A stretch of 64,000 nucleotides of DNA from Stramonita haemastoma (Eukaryota; Mollusca; Gastropoda; Neogastropoda; Muricidae). A model generated the notes under the pieces. The model was not told the DNA's origin and made no database searches. It saw only the letters and a program-made list of their open reading frames with translations. A program made the position numbers and the translations under genes. Positions within the stretch are counted from its first letter, which is position 1; each line of letters starts with the position of its first letter. Of this stretch, positions 40,601 through 52,765 are shown piece after piece. The stretch is taken from NCBI GenBank assembly GCA_030674155.1, contig CM060318.1, positions 85,460,865-85,524,864 of the forward strand. Reading direction: 5' to 3'.

Positions 40601-41680
40601 CGGTGAGTAGGGAATGCTGGGGGTGAGTAGGTAGGGAATGCTGGGGGTGAGTAGGTAGGGAATGCTTGGGGTGAGTAGGGAATGCTGGGGGTGAGTAGGG
40701 AATGCTGGGGGTGAGTAGGTAGGGGAATGCTGTGGGTGAGTAGGGAATGCTGGGGGTGAGTAGGGAATGCTGTGGGTGAGTGGGTAGGGGAATGCTGGGG
40801 GTGAGTAGGTAGGGGAATGCTGGGGGTGAGTAGGTAGGGGAATGCTGGGGGGAGTAGGGAATGCTGGGGGTGAGTAGGGAATGCTGGGGGTGAGTAGGGA
40901 ATGCTGGGGGTGAGTAGGTAGGGGAATGCTGGGGGTGAGTAGGGAATGCTGTGGGTGAGTGGGTAGGGAAATGCTGTGGGTGAGTAGGTAGGGGAATGCT
41001 GTGGGTGAGTAGGGAATGCTGTGGGTGAGTAGGTAGGGAATGCTGTGGGTGAGTAGGTAGGGAATGCTGTGGGTGAGTAGGTAGGGAATGCTGTGGGTGA
41101 GTAGGTAGGGGAATGCTGGGGGTGAGTAGGTAGGGGAATGCTGGGGGTGAGTAGGTAGGGAATGCTGGGGGTGAGTAGGTAGGGAATGCTGTGGGTGAGT
41201 AGGTAGGGAATGCTGTGGGTGAGTAGGTAGGGGAATGCTGTGGGTGAGTAGGTAGGGGAATGCTGTGGGTGAGTAGGTAGGGGAATGCTGTGGGTGAGTA
41301 GGTAGGGGAATGCTGTGGGTGAGTAGGTAGGGGAATGCTGGGGGTGAGTAGGTAGGGGAATGCTGGGGGTGAGTAGGGAATGCTGGGGGTGAGTAGGTAG
41401 GGGAATGCTGGGGGTGAGTAGGGAATGCTGGGGGGGAGTAGGTAGGGGAATGCTGGGGGTGAGTAGGGAATGCTGTGGGTGAGTAGGGAATGCTGTGGGT
41501 GAGTAGGTAGGAATGCTGTGGGGTGAGTAGGGAATGCGTGGGTGAGTAGGTAGGGAATGCTGTGGGTGAGTAGGGAATGCTGTGGGTGAGTAGGTAAGGG
41601 AATGCTGTGGGTGAGTAGGGAATGCTGTGGGTGAGTAGGGAATGCTGTGGGTGAGTAGGTAGGGAATGCTGTGGGTGATT
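40601..41680 (+). repeat. GTGAGTAGG minisatellite, about 47 units of 19, 23 or 24 bp
   Basis: The unit is GGGTGAGTAGG(TAGG)GGAATGCTGT/G; presence or absence of the extra TAGG(G) and T/G at the end give mixed lengths. I counted 47 AATGC words. Two long minus-strand open frames (374 and 378 codons, repeating AFPTYSPT-like words) run through it in different frames; they are a by-product of a repeat without stops on that strand. Confidence 0.95.
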
Positions 41681-41863
41681 CCACTGTTGGCTGATGGAGA
41701 AGCGGCCATATAACTAGCCAGGGGGGATAACTGGTCCCTTGGTGCTTGACTTCATCTCAACACAGCCCATACCAGCGTAAACATACCATAACAGTTTGAC
41801 AGTAATTCATGTTATTCCAAACGTATTTTAAGTAATGCTGTTTCTCCTCTCACATCACACACA

Positions 41864-42028
41864 CACAGAACATCTTGCGCACACGTTAAATCCTGTTCTG
41901 CTTTTCGTAAGAGTAGGCCATTGTGGGAACAGATATTTACAAAACTGCATACACATGGGGACTGGATAAAAAAAGCACATGAGTACTTATTCCATTATCT
42001 TTGATATAAAAGAATGAATTAAATAACA
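41864..42028 (+). mobile_element. tRNA-derived SINE, tail type A, 5'-truncated
   Basis: It starts at CAGAACATCTTGCGCACACG after a CA repeat and keeps the A tail (GGGGACTGGAT, GATATAAAAGAATGAATTAAA). Confidence 0.88.
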
Positions 42029-43123
42029 CATGCGTGCGCATATCATTAATCTGTATTCATCCAGAAATTGGAGATGTTCCTGAGTTTATCATCAAATTAA
42101 AAAAGATGCTAGTCATAACATGCCTGTCCAACAACAAATTGGATAAGACTGTGTGCTAATGTAATCATCTGTGAGTAAATTTGAGCACACATACACATAC
42201 GCGCATGTGCGTGGCGTGTGGACAGAGAGAAGAAAGAACAGAGAAGTATAATAACTGTGTATTGCCACTCCTATGTTGGATGGAGTTAAGGATGGTTAAG
42301 CTACAAATTAGTGTACTACTGCCAAGAATCGCAAGGCCTCCTGCTCATACAACAACGCTGCCCACACTTTTTTCTGGACTCTGGTTTGTAGACCGCTAAG
42401 AGATTGTAGATATTGTTTCCACATGTGACTTGGTTTCAATTTCAGAAAAAAGTTATTTTAGATTTTTTTTTTTAAGAGAGACCAGCTTCATGGGGCACAG
42501 TCCTTTTAATTTTACACGCCATAAGAGCACTACATATAGTTTGTGAGATGAATTGTGTGCAGTTTTGTTTACCTAACTGTAGATGTTATAAGTGGGTGAA
42601 ATTAGTTAAGGAAACTATCCAGAAAAGAAGGAGAAAAAAAGAGAAGAGAAAATTAGGGGTGGGATCAGAGAAACTGTTGGTCCAACTGATCATTTGTTTT
42701 TGGACAGCATTGGGAAGAAGGGCACCTAGTGTTATTGATTATAAATGTGCTGGGACACAGCTGCACATCACTCACCTACTCATCCCAAAGTCACAGTCGA
42801 CATTCGCATGCAGTCCTAACACTATATGTACTCGTAAAGGCTGGTTCACTGATCTATCCGGGACAGACTGACATAACTGTGCTGGGTTGGGCGCCATGTG
42901 ATGATCGATATCCTGTGCACCAGGTGCAGGCAGATACAGAGACTGAATGACATTTGCCGATTAACCTAATGGCTCGGTCAGATCCCTATTGTTTACTGCT
43001 GTACGTGTGCCAAGAAAATATTCTTTTGGAAACGTAATAGATAAACCCCGACACACTTGCATAAATCTATGTGGAACAATTTTAACATGCGAATGGGGCA
43101 TTATCGTAACCTATCTCTTATAG
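42029..43123. other. No gene recognised
   Basis: Mixed sequence; a 107-codon open frame at 42548-42871 has no recognisable domain. Confidence 0.45.
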
Positions 43124-43260
43124 TGTCATCGTGTGCCGGTGGGAACAGATGACATGATTTACAAAAACTGCATACACACGGGGACTGGATGTAGAAAAGC
43201 ACACGAGTGCGTATTCCATTATTATCGATATAAAAGAATAAATGAATAAGATAAATAATT
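43124..43260 (+). mobile_element. tRNA-derived SINE, tail type A, 3' fragment
   Basis: It contains 'GTGCCGGTGGGAACAGATGA' and the A tail ending AATAAATGAATAAGATAAATAA. Confidence 0.88.
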
Positions 43261-43425
43261 TTTTATTGGTAATGATTATTGAAGTAAGGCATAAGCGACA
43301 GCTTGAGCTAAAGTATTACGTCAATGATTGAACGACCGTCATTATGTACCTACCTTCTTTTCTGCTTTTGTGTACATTTTACCCCTTCCTTCTTCCCTCA
43401 GTGTCCCGGGGTCTCTCCCTTAGGC

Positions 43426-43582
43426 CTACCTCCCGGTGACAAAATTTAGAAAACTGCATACACATTTGAACGGGATGTAAAAAAAATATATTATATTTAA
43501 AAAAAGCACATGAGTGCTTATTCCATTATCCTCGAAATAAAAGAATGAAATAAAATACATAAATAAAGAAAAATAAATAAAC
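43426..43582 (+). mobile_element. tRNA-derived SINE, tail type A, short 3' fragment
   Basis: It starts at CCCGGTGACAAAATTTAGAA and ends in an ATAAA-rich tail that directly abuts the head of the next SINE. Confidence 0.85.
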
Positions 43583-43586
43583 CCTG

Positions 43587-43912
43587 GGGAGGGGAGTAGT
43601 CTGGTGGTCAGTGATGCGCTCGTGATCTGTTGACCCGGGTTCGAATCCCGTTCAATGGGGTTTTTTTCCCCTGCAGTTAACATCAGCGCAGACTCCACTC
43701 TCCCCAAAGTCCTTCGGATGAAACTATGAACCGTGCGCGAACGCACGCAGAACATCTAGCGCACACGTTAGATCGCATTTCGAAAGAGTATGCCATTGTG
43801 TGCCGGTGGGAACAGATGACAAAAATTTACAAAAGTGCATGCACACGGGGACTTGATGTAAAAAAGCACATAAAGTGCTTATTCCATTATCCTCGATATA
43901 AAATAAATAATA
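43587..43912 (+). mobile_element. Full-length tRNA-derived SINE, tail type A
   Basis: A box TAGTCTGGTGG (43597-43607), B box GGTTCGAATCC (43638-43648), central domain (GTCCTTCGGATGAAACTATG) and complete A tail. It lies immediately downstream of another SINE's tail, a head-to-tail arrangement. Confidence 0.93.
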
Positions 43913-44730
43913 ACCCTTTTCTTTCCTAGGCTTGTCTGTTTTCCGAATAAAGGGTAAACTACAGGCTTCTCCTGTCCCATTACCTTGTTGGGCTTTTCCC
44001 TGCAATAGAGCCACTGCCAGCAATGAGTCTAACATAGATCATAAATTACACAGATGTAAATTAATCATTTACACTGCGCTGCCCACCTCTCTAGAAAAAA
44101 TTGTTGTTTTTGTTTGTGGTTTGGTTTGGTTTGTTTGTAAACACCATAATATCGACCTGTTGATGAGGTATCATAAATATGGATTCATAACTGAAACCCA
44201 ACTTAACTGACATTGACCTGTTGGGTCATTTCTGTATGCAGTGTTCATAGAGCGTGGCATTTTGAAAGCCTCTCCCATGACATTGTTCCGATTTTGCACC
44301 CCCACCATCCCCCCAAAACAGATGGGGAAAAAGCGCGCAGCATATGTGCTATTAAAAAATATATATTATATAGGTAGGCAGTGGGGATTATAACTAATGA
44401 AAAAAACAACAAAAAAACAACGAAACAGCCCCCCCTCCCTTCCCTAAAAAAAAGTTAAATGAAAATGCATTGTTTACAAAATAAAAGACCATAATTTATA
44501 ATGATGAGACATCTACAAAATATTTCACTAATAAGACACCGTTGCCATGAAAACAATCCAATATGGCAACTACAAATTAAAAAAAAATTCAAACTTGTAG
44601 GACTTGGTCACTCTTAATGGATGCAAGATTCAAGAATTGTGTTTTCACAGACATGCAGTACCGCCCACATTCTGAGAATTTACACGGATAAAATTAATTT
44701 GCGCGTAGCAACTCTGAACTGTAACTGTTT
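43913..44730. other. No gene recognised
   Basis: AT-rich sequence; nothing supported. Confidence 0.5.
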
Positions 44731-44734
44731 TTTT

Positions 44735-45240
44735 TTGTGTGTGTTTTTTTAATGGCTTTGGCCACAAGTCCTCCTGTGTCCAAATTCATACCATGGCCTC
44801 TCAAGACAGTCGTTTTCGGGTTTTTTGTTTGTTTTGTTATTGTTGGGTTTTTTGTTTTTATTTTGTATTGTTTGGGGTTTTGTTTGCTTGTTTTTGTTTG
44901 CTTGGAAGATGGGTTTTTCCCCATACCACGGCCACTTATGACCATCAACTTGGGGAGGGGGGGTTTGCGAGGTAGGGGGGGGGGGGGGGGGGAGGATTTT
45001 TCACTGGAATGGGGAGGGAGAGTGAGAGGTCTTTAATAGTTGACAGTTATCGAGGTGGGGGGGGGAGGTCGAATTAATTAATGCGTCTGTGTGGTTTGTT
45101 TGGTCGTTTGTTTTTGAAGGGCTGCTCATTCTATTTTAGGTGGGATTGACGGATTGGGTTTTTGTTGTTGTTGTTGTTGGTTTTTGTTTGTTTGTTTGTT
45201 TGTTTGTTGTTGTTGTTTTTGGGGGGTCACAGCCGTTACA
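44735..45240 (+). repeat. T/G-rich asymmetric tracts with G-runs
   Basis: T/G-only stretches at 44815-44905 and 45150-45225 (GTT and GTTT words), separated by G-runs (44953-44992, 45056-45067). Confidence 0.8.
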
Positions 45241-45790
45241 TGGCCGAAAAACGAGAGCTAGATTACAGAAGTTCAGTAGAATAGCACCAGACCTCAGTTT
45301 TGATAGCTTCATTCCAAACTGAGGCCCAGGACTAGCATCTGTGCTATGGCCACACGGCTGTCAGGGAGAAACGTGGCTCCAGAAGGGATTAGAACCCAGT
45401 CTGGAGTTCTCGTTTTCCATGCTGTTTTAACTTGTGGACTACGAAAAGTAGGTCTAGATCTAAATCAAGATCCAGTGCTGAAAGTCAGAGATACTCTCAA
45501 TTTTTATCTATCCCTAGTCTGACATCCGTGCCCCCCCCCCCCCTCCTCCTCCAAGACTTGACACCAGCTCCCTCCATTCCTCTCTCTGTTCTGCCTTTCT
45601 CAAAGTTTTGTTGAGTTCTAGGCCTGTCCATTCGCTGATGTTGTCCTCCCATCTCTTCCTTGGTCTGCCTCTTTTGATCTGTCACAAGATCAACAGGTCA
45701 AAGAAATAGCGTAGTTCTTTTTGTCCTTCCCTTTTCTCGTTCTTTCATTTGTTGTTTTATTTGTTATTCCATGTATTATTATTGTTATTA

Positions 45791-45825
<35 letters not shown>

Positions 45826-46500
45826 TTATTATTATTATTGCTTGATATATTGGTTGGATTTTGTTTCTCTACTCTTTTTCTCAGTGTTCCCTATTTTGTT
45901 TGTTTTGTTTAGTTTTCCCAGAAAAAGTGACAATAGGGACCGGATCTTTTGGTACACAGAGAAAACAGAACACAAGCACACACAAAAGGTGGAGCAACTC
46001 AGCTGTCATTCAGTAATACTGAGTCAAAAAACGATGTCAGTGTTGTATGTGCAACAGCTGAAAGAGAAGCGTTACCCTATGCAAATAAACGAAAATCGAT
46101 CGATGTGCATCACACAGACGTCTGCTGATCGATATCCGTACTGCTGTAAATTAGCATCTCGATTCAATAACTGGCGCTATCACAATGGACTGGCATGTAG
46201 GCTGCTACACTGGGATACACTACGCGAGCGGTAGCCAGGCAGTACGTTCGTGTGATGTGCACTCGACAAGCCTAGCCTATTAGGCCTAGGGAAAAGCAGA
46301 ATGGACTGGGCCCGTAAAGGACTCCAGCAATCGAAAGGGTGACACTTTCTCTGTGGATGCGCCGAAAAAGCTGCACAAGTATTAGATCTAGCCTATAGCT
46401 TGTTTTATAGCTGGCTTTGTCATCATTGTCCCTTTAGGTTTAGTTTTCTTTCTGACAATGTAAAGTGTGACTGAGTGAATGCCTGTGCTTTCAATTTTGT
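45241..46500. other. No gene recognised; (ATT)n at 45780-45838
   Basis: Apart from the trinucleotide repeat and a C-run at 45531-45542, the region looks unique and non-coding. Confidence 0.5.
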
Positions 46501-46507
46501 ATCCATG

Positions 46508-46544
<37 letters not shown>

Positions 46545-46545
<1 letters not shown>

Positions 46546-46911
46546 CGGGGCGGATAGCCTAGTGGTCAGAACATTGCGCTGGCAATTTGAAGACCCGGGT
46601 TCGAGTCCGGTCGAGGAAATTTTCTTCCTGGAGTTAACATCAGTGCTGACTCCACTCTCCCCAAAAGTCCTTCGGATGAGACTTTAAACCGAGGCCCCGT
46701 GTGCGAACGCACGCAGAACATCTTGCGCACACGTTAAATCCTGTTCCGCTTTTCGTAAGAGTAGGCCATCGTGTGCCGGTGGGAACAGATGACAAGATTT
46801 ACAAAACTGCATACACACGGGGACCGAATGAAAAAAAGCACATGATTGCTTATTCTGTTATCCTCGATATAAAAGAATAAAATAAAATAAAATAAATAAA
46901 AATAAATAAAA
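46545..46911 (+). mobile_element. Full-length, well-preserved tRNA-derived SINE, tail type A
   Basis: A box TAGCCTAGTGG (46555-46565) and B box GGTTCGAGTCC (46598-46608) match Pol III consensus. The central domain (GTCCTTCGGATGAGACTTTA), the 'CGCACACGTTAAATCCTG' segment, the A tail and an AAAATAAAATAAATAAA end are all present. CA dinucleotides flank both ends, so it landed in a CA microsatellite. The best reference copy in the window. Confidence 0.95.
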
Positions 46912-46985
46912 CACACACACACACACATTCTGCGCTCACGTGTGGGATTAAACACACACACTACATACACACACACACACACACA

Positions 46986-47047
<62 letters not shown>
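46912..47047. repeat. (CA)n then (CT)n microsatellites
   Basis: CA at 46911-46926 and 46967-46985, CT at 46986-47047. Confidence 0.95.
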
Positions 47048-47244
47048 GAACTGTTTCCAGTTATGATGTAGGCCTACAACTTACAGCGTTGGCTATCTGG
47101 GCTTTAAAAAAAAGAAGTTGTAGGCTTAGGCCTAAACTGACTTGCTCATTGAAGCGAAGCAAAAATAAAACAAAACAAAGATGTATGTGGGCGAGACTGC
47201 GGCACATAGGCCTACACGCTTACTAAGACTATTATCTGCAAGAG

Positions 47245-47354
47245 CTGTTTTACCACCCTAAAATTAGTTTGCTTTAGGCTGGCTGCAAGTTTTTACAAAC
47301 TGTTTTACCGCCCTAAAATTAGTTTGCTTTAGGCTGGCTGCAAGTTTTTACAAA
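47245..47354. repeat. 55-bp tandem duplication
   Basis: CTGTTTTACCACCCTAAAAT... (47245-47299) is repeated at 47300-47354 with a single A/G difference near the start. Confidence 0.9.
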
Positions 47355-47478
47355 CTGTCTTGTAGCCCCAGGCCATAGTGGTGTGGCTCTCCCTCCCTCC
47401 GCGACCTGTTCACCAATTAGTAGCACGCGCCATGCTGAGCGTAGGCCTACTGAGGTTCTCGCCTATAATATTGCATAA

Positions 47479-47484
47479 CGCGCG

Positions 47485-47539
<55 letters not shown>

Positions 47540-47543
47540 AGAG

Positions 47544-47614
<71 letters not shown>
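47479..47614. repeat. (CG)n, (CA)n and (GA)n cluster
   Basis: CGCGCG at 47479-47493, CA to 47535, then GA dinucleotides to 47614. Confidence 0.95.
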
Positions 47615-47618
<4 letters not shown>

Positions 47619-47731
47619 ATACGTAAGAATAAAAATTCTAGTACACGTTTTATAGCCTATCTCTGTAACCATATTACTTTCTAACTATCACTAAAACCAT
47701 TGAAATAAAACTCGAGGAGAAAAAAAAGGAG

Positions 47732-47773
47732 TGTGTGTGTGTGTGTGTGTGGGGGGGGGGGGGGCGACCAAAT

Positions 47774-47812
<39 letters not shown>

Positions 47813-47879
47813 AAACAGACCAAGGGAAAAAACAACAAAAACATGAGCACACGCAGCACAAAGATGAAAATACCCCCCA

Positions 47880-47918
<39 letters not shown>

Positions 47919-48010
47919 AAACCCAAAAACCGCAACAACAACAGCCCCCCCCCCAAAAAAAACAAACAACAACAACAACAACAAAAAACCCAACCCCCCA
48001 AAAACAATAC
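47732..48010. repeat. (GT)n, G-run, (CA)n, then an A/C-only tract with (CAA)n
   Basis: GT and G-run at 47732-47764, CA at 47777-47811, then 47870-48003 consists almost entirely of A and C, with (CAA)n and C-runs. This is the reverse orientation of the T/G tracts elsewhere. Confidence 0.9.
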
Positions 48011-48870
48011 TAGAACTATTTATCAATCTAGTCATCGATAAAAGCACAAGCGCGCACGTTCAGAGAGAGAAAGAGGGAGAGTTCAGATTTGACTAGATTT
48101 ATTCAAATGTGCGAATATGTAAGTATACTGATCCATGTTGTTATTGATGATGGTGGTGGTGATGGTGTTGGCAGAATTAGTGGTGGTAAAGATTTCAGAT
48201 GTAAAGATTCCTTGATATATCAGACCATTGTGGATTTGCTTTAAAAAAAAATCATTCAGCTTGTTTTTTTTGTTTTTACAATTTCACATCTTTTCTTGAG
48301 AGCAAAAGTTGTTTATTATTGTCAAATCGAAAATCGATTGAACTGCACTATTTACATCGCGCATTAATTCTATAGTCGCTCCTTCGGGTTGGCTGAACGT
48401 CCTTTGCTTCGGCTAATTTTAGTAGCCTACCTTGCAAGTATCAGCGCATTAGACCTAAGCGGCAACTGAACAAATTAACAAGAATCTTAAGGTAAGCTTC
48501 AAACTATTTACACTTTATACAATACTCTCTATCAAACTGTTAAAGGAGATGTTTTTGTTGATTGCAAGCCTGTACATTTAATCAGAAATCCAGATCGATC
48601 TGTGAAAACTAACTTCCACTGTATGTGTCGTCTGCTTCAGTCGTGCGCTGTTATGGACGCGGGTAGCGGCATGCCCTCGCCTCTAGGGCCTATGTTGAGA
48701 CGATTTTTGAAAATAATTGTAAACTTGAGATGTAAAAGAACCTGCCTAGCTTGTCGGATGTAGATAAGTTTCTAAATCCGATTGCTTGTTGTATATAACG
48801 ATTGTTTTTTTGTGATTGCACAGACTCGTACAAAATCTTGAAAATTAAATCAAGCGGATCCCCCCCCCCC
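48011..48870 (+). other. Unassigned; possible 5' non-coding exon near 48300-48491
   Basis: A CpG-containing stretch ends in AAG|GTAAGC at 48489-48497, a good donor. It could be an untranslated first exon of the villin-like gene downstream, but nothing links them in the sequence. Confidence 0.2.
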
Positions 48871-48872
48871 CC

Positions 48873-48943
<71 letters not shown>
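48860..48943. repeat. C-run and (CT)n microsatellite
   Basis: A run of 14 C followed by CT dinucleotides. Confidence 0.95.
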
Positions 48944-48949
<6 letters not shown>

Positions 48950-49559
48950 AGAAGTCAAATAGACTTAAAATTTGAAGTTTCAAACTCTTCCGATGGCACA
49001 AATTAATGTTGAGAGAAAAGCCAAAAAAAGTGCCCCCCCCCCCTTTTTTTTTTCCCTTCTTTTTATTGTCAGTGTTGTGAGCCAAGGGCTACTTACAGTG
49101 CTAGTATTACATGGGCAGCTGTTGCTTATTCAGGTACCGTTTTTTGGAAAAATACTTTTTCTTGGCCGCACCTTATTTGTATTTCAGTTTTGCAGCTTAC
49201 AAAATAATAGCCAAGAGCATGAAAAATCCCTCCCCCACCTTTTCACCCTGCAAAACTATCTAGTCTATTCTTCTATCCCAGCCCAAAACTACCTCAGACC
49301 AGGAAAACCACAGATTTTGGACCAGGACTATACAATTTTTTTTTCAAACCTAACCATTGAGGAGGAAGTGGGTTGCTTCAAAAGAAAAGAAATAATTTAC
49401 TATGAACTCTGATATTTGATGTTGCTTGTTTTGTGTGTGTGTGTATGTGTGGGGGGGGGGGGGGGGGGAGGAGAGAAAGATAGAGATTGACAGTTTATAT
49501 TGACAGTTTGTGACCCAATGATTAAAACAATTATGACAGCCCAAAACTACATAGTTTCT
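48944..49559. other. No gene recognised
   Basis: A 146-codon open frame at 48972-49412 shows no recognisable domain and starts in a low-complexity C/T run. G-run at 49450-49468. Confidence 0.4.
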
Positions 49560-49785
49560 TGCTACTCTTAGGAAAAATGGAACAGGATTAAACATGTGTG
49601 CAAAATGTTCTGCGTGCGTTCGCACATGGGGCCTCGGTTTATAGTATCATGCAAAGGACTTAATAGGGGAGTGGAGTCAGCACTGATGTTATTTCCAGGG
49701 GAAAACTCTCCTCAAACGGTAATCGAACCCAGGTCATCAAATTGTGAGCGCACTGTTCTGTCTATTAGGCTATTCGGTCCCCATG
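49560..49785 (-). mobile_element. tRNA-derived SINE head and body, tail missing
   Basis: The minus strand reads head (TAGCCTAATAG), B box GGTTCGATTAC, central domain (AGTCCTTTGCATGATACTAT) and the 'AACATTTTGCACACATG' segment. It stops before either tail type. Confidence 0.85.
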
Positions 49786-49834
49786 TGTGTGTGTGTGTAT
49801 GTGTGCGCGCACGTGCGTGCGTGCGTGCATGTGT

Positions 49835-49866
<32 letters not shown>
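49786..49866. repeat. (GT)n microsatellite
   Basis: GT dinucleotides with GCGTGCGT interruptions; abuts the SINE head. Confidence 0.95.
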
Positions 49867-49868
<2 letters not shown>

Positions 49869-50204
49869 GGTTTTCCTGTTCACAAGTGTGTACGTCACAG
49901 CTCATGACAAAGGATGAATTAAGAAAAAGGACATTTTCTCATCTGAAGTGCAGCAGTTTAAATTGATAAGTGAAACAAAAATTTAATGATGGGGAAAAAA
50001 AGAGATTGACTGGCCAGGAAAAAGAGAAAGACAAGAGAAATGAGGAAAAGAAAAGAGACAAACAGGAAGTAGAGAGTTCAGTGTTGGAGTTAATAACACT
50101 CTAGCAGAGCAAAAGGTCAGACTGAAACCACCTCACTAGTTAATGGCATGCTTTCAAGAAGCAAACTGGACTACTTATTTTATGCACACACGATGCACGA
50201 TGCA

Positions 50205-50205
<1 letters not shown>

Positions 50206-50283
<78 letters not shown>

Positions 50284-50382
50284 ACACACACAGAGACACA
50301 CACACACACACACACACACACAACACACACACACACACACACACCCCACACACATCAACACACACGCATGCACACACACACA
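50206..50382. repeat. (CA)n microsatellite
   Basis: Long CA tract with GACACA and AACACA interruptions. Confidence 0.95.
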
Positions 50383-50734
50383 CACATGCATACATGTATA
50401 TACAATATGACATGTATGTATGCATCCAGACATGCATGCACACAGTCATGCACTTGTATACTACTGGTATAGAGTCTGCCTTTGAGTATTTTGTTTTATC
50501 TCTTGATTGTGCTGCTTGCAGTTTATTGTAAACAGAAATATCACTCTTATCATTTTTTCCTTATCAGCCATTCTTTTCACTTCTTTTTTCATTCAGTTTT
50601 CACTTTGAAGTATTTGACTTTGAATAGACAGATCTGTGTATTATGGCAGAACATCCTGCACTGGTCTTTTATAAAACTGAAGAACTTGCCTTGTCTTCCA
50701 TGTATTGACCAAACTTGTGTGATGTTTTCATCAT

Positions 50735-51125
50735 AGACGATCTAGGCCTGGTTAAGTGGTTATGGCATCCGTTGCTTATCCAAGGGTTGTGGGTTTAAAT
50801 CCCTTAGTTTTGCAGCCACGAGGTTGAATCTTTTCAGACTCAACACTTGTGCAGGCTCCACACCCCTTCTGGTCCTTCAGATAACTTTACATTATAATAC
50901 TGAGGTCCTACACACCATTATATGTGAGGTGAGACAATCTTGCATGCATGTTAAATCCCATTCGACCCACCTTTTAAAGAAGAGTGAGTAGGCCACCAGT
51001 TGGCAGGAACGGATAACAAAATAAGCACGATATTATGATTAGATGTCCTAAGAGACAGGGTGTGACAACTTTGATTGTGGAAAAATGGTTTTTATAAGGA
51101 AAAATCTCATCATTGGTAAAAATTG
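50735..51125 (+). mobile_element. Diverged tRNA-derived SINE, tail type B
   Basis: A head (TGGTTAAGTGG A box; GGGTTTAAATCCC B-box region) is followed by a degraded central domain (GTCCTTCAGATAACTTTACA) and a B tail with 'ATTAGATGTCCTAAGAGACA' and AAAATCTCATCATTGG. Confidence 0.7.
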
Positions 51126-51215
51126 GAGTTCTAGTGAAGAAAGGAAGAAAAAGATGACAGCAGATCATAGGAAATAAAGGATAAAATGTAGGAAGTGTTC
51201 ATAGAGTACTTTTTA

Positions 51216-52765
51216 TAATAATGATAATAATAATAATGATACATGGAATTTATATAGCGCTATATCTTCAAAAACAAATCAAAGTGCTTGCATTCAACCT
51301 ATATAACATACAAGCAATCAATGATAATTAATAGTTTTAGCAAATTCGAATGTATATTATATGCATGCTCGCACGCACACATGTGTACATACTTATAGAG
51401 GTTATATACACTTTGGCAGGATGAAGGGAATTTCATATGTTGAAGGCAGGGACAGAAAGGAGATGGAAACAGAAGGTGAAAATCTTAGGTTTGAAATAAA
51501 TGTGTCTTGAGGTTGGATTTTTAAAAGTGTCATATGTAGGCTTTTGCCGAAGGGAGAGAGGGAGGTTATTCCAGATTGATGGACCAGAAATAGAGAATGA
51601 GCGGCAGCCAACGGTAGATAGGTTGAATCTAGGTATTCTTGAGGATAAGGTATTTACAGCCAAGCGGAGGGAACGAGGTGTGTGCAAGTAAAGACATTCA
51701 CAGAGATAAGAGGGTGCTGTTTTGTGGAGACATTTGTAACAGAGGGTACTGATCTTGTAGTTAGTTTACTCTCTGTGGTACCGGCAGCGGTGGAGAGATT
51801 GCAAAAGAGGGGTAATGTGCTCAGAATTTTATCTTTCGGAGGACCAGTCGAGCTGCAGAGTTTTGTACACATTGAAGGGAATGGATAGATGATGCTGGCA
51901 GACCAGCCAAAAGAGAATTGCAATAGTCCAGACGTGAAAGAATAAGAGAAGTGACAAGTTTTGATGTTGCATCAGTGGACAGGTACTTTCCAAATTGCAC
52001 TAAAACGCCGTAGTTGATAGCAGCATGACTGACAGGTCTGGGTGATGAATTTTTGCATGGAGAGTGTGTTGTCATAATGACCCCTAGATACTTGACAGCA
52101 CTGGATAGAGGGACTGATGTATTGCCGAATTCTATTGAAGTTTTTGTGATGGAAGACAGTTTGTGTTTGGTGCCTACAAGCATGGCTTCGGTTTTTACCT
52201 GCGTTTAGTTGTAACTTGTTCTGTTTCTTCCAGTTTTGGATATCTTGAAAGCAGTAGGACATATTTGTCAAGAGAGAAGGAAGATTTTCATGATTATCAC
52301 TGCTTAGAATCTGAGAGTCGTCTGCATAAAAGTGATGGTTGATCTGATGATGGTAAATGATATGTGACAGTCACAGTGGAGCAGTATGGAGAGTGACGAG
52401 AACAGGGCCTAGAACAAATCCTTGAGGGACTCCGCATTCTAGTTTGGTTTGGTATGGAGTGAATCTTGTTTGTAAACTGCAACAGTTTGGAATCGGTCTG
52501 TAAACTAAACCAGGTGAGGGCAGTGCCTTTAATACCAAAAGTGTTTTGGAGACGGGAGAGAAGAATTGAATGGTCTATAGTGTTGAATGCTGCAGATAAG
52601 TCGAGAAGAGTGAGAAGGGAGATTTTCCCTATGTCAGAAGCATGGAGAAGCGTGTTTAAGGTGTGGACTACAGTGGCTTTGGTGCTGTGGTTGATGCAGT
52701 AGGCAGACTGGAGCAGGGGAATGAGACTATTTTTTATACCCTTATGCTTGCACTCATACTTCATG
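51216..52765 (-). mobile_element. Decayed CR1/L2-like LINE, 5'-truncated (copy 1)
   Basis: Minus-strand open pieces follow the order of a reverse transcriptase: LLDLSAAFNTIDHSILLSRL and GIKGTALTWFSL (52764-52297); AVKYLGVIM, SRLDYCNSLLAGLP and LQCVQNSAARLV (52183-51821); GCRSFSISGPSIWNNLPLSL near the C-terminus (51687-51433). Frameshifts and stops separate them. The 3' end is 'TATAGCGCTATATAAATTCC' followed by an (ATT)n tail at 51216-51242. The motifs are typical of CR1/L2/Jockey-group LINEs. Confidence 0.88.

Noticed and set aside
46545..46620. Apparent tRNA genes (A and B boxes)
   Set aside because: The heads lead into SINE bodies and do not fold as complete tRNAs; no independent tRNA gene was recognised.
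48972..49412. 146-codon plus-strand frame
   Set aside because: It has no domain, starts beside a CT microsatellite and a C-run, and has no splice partners.
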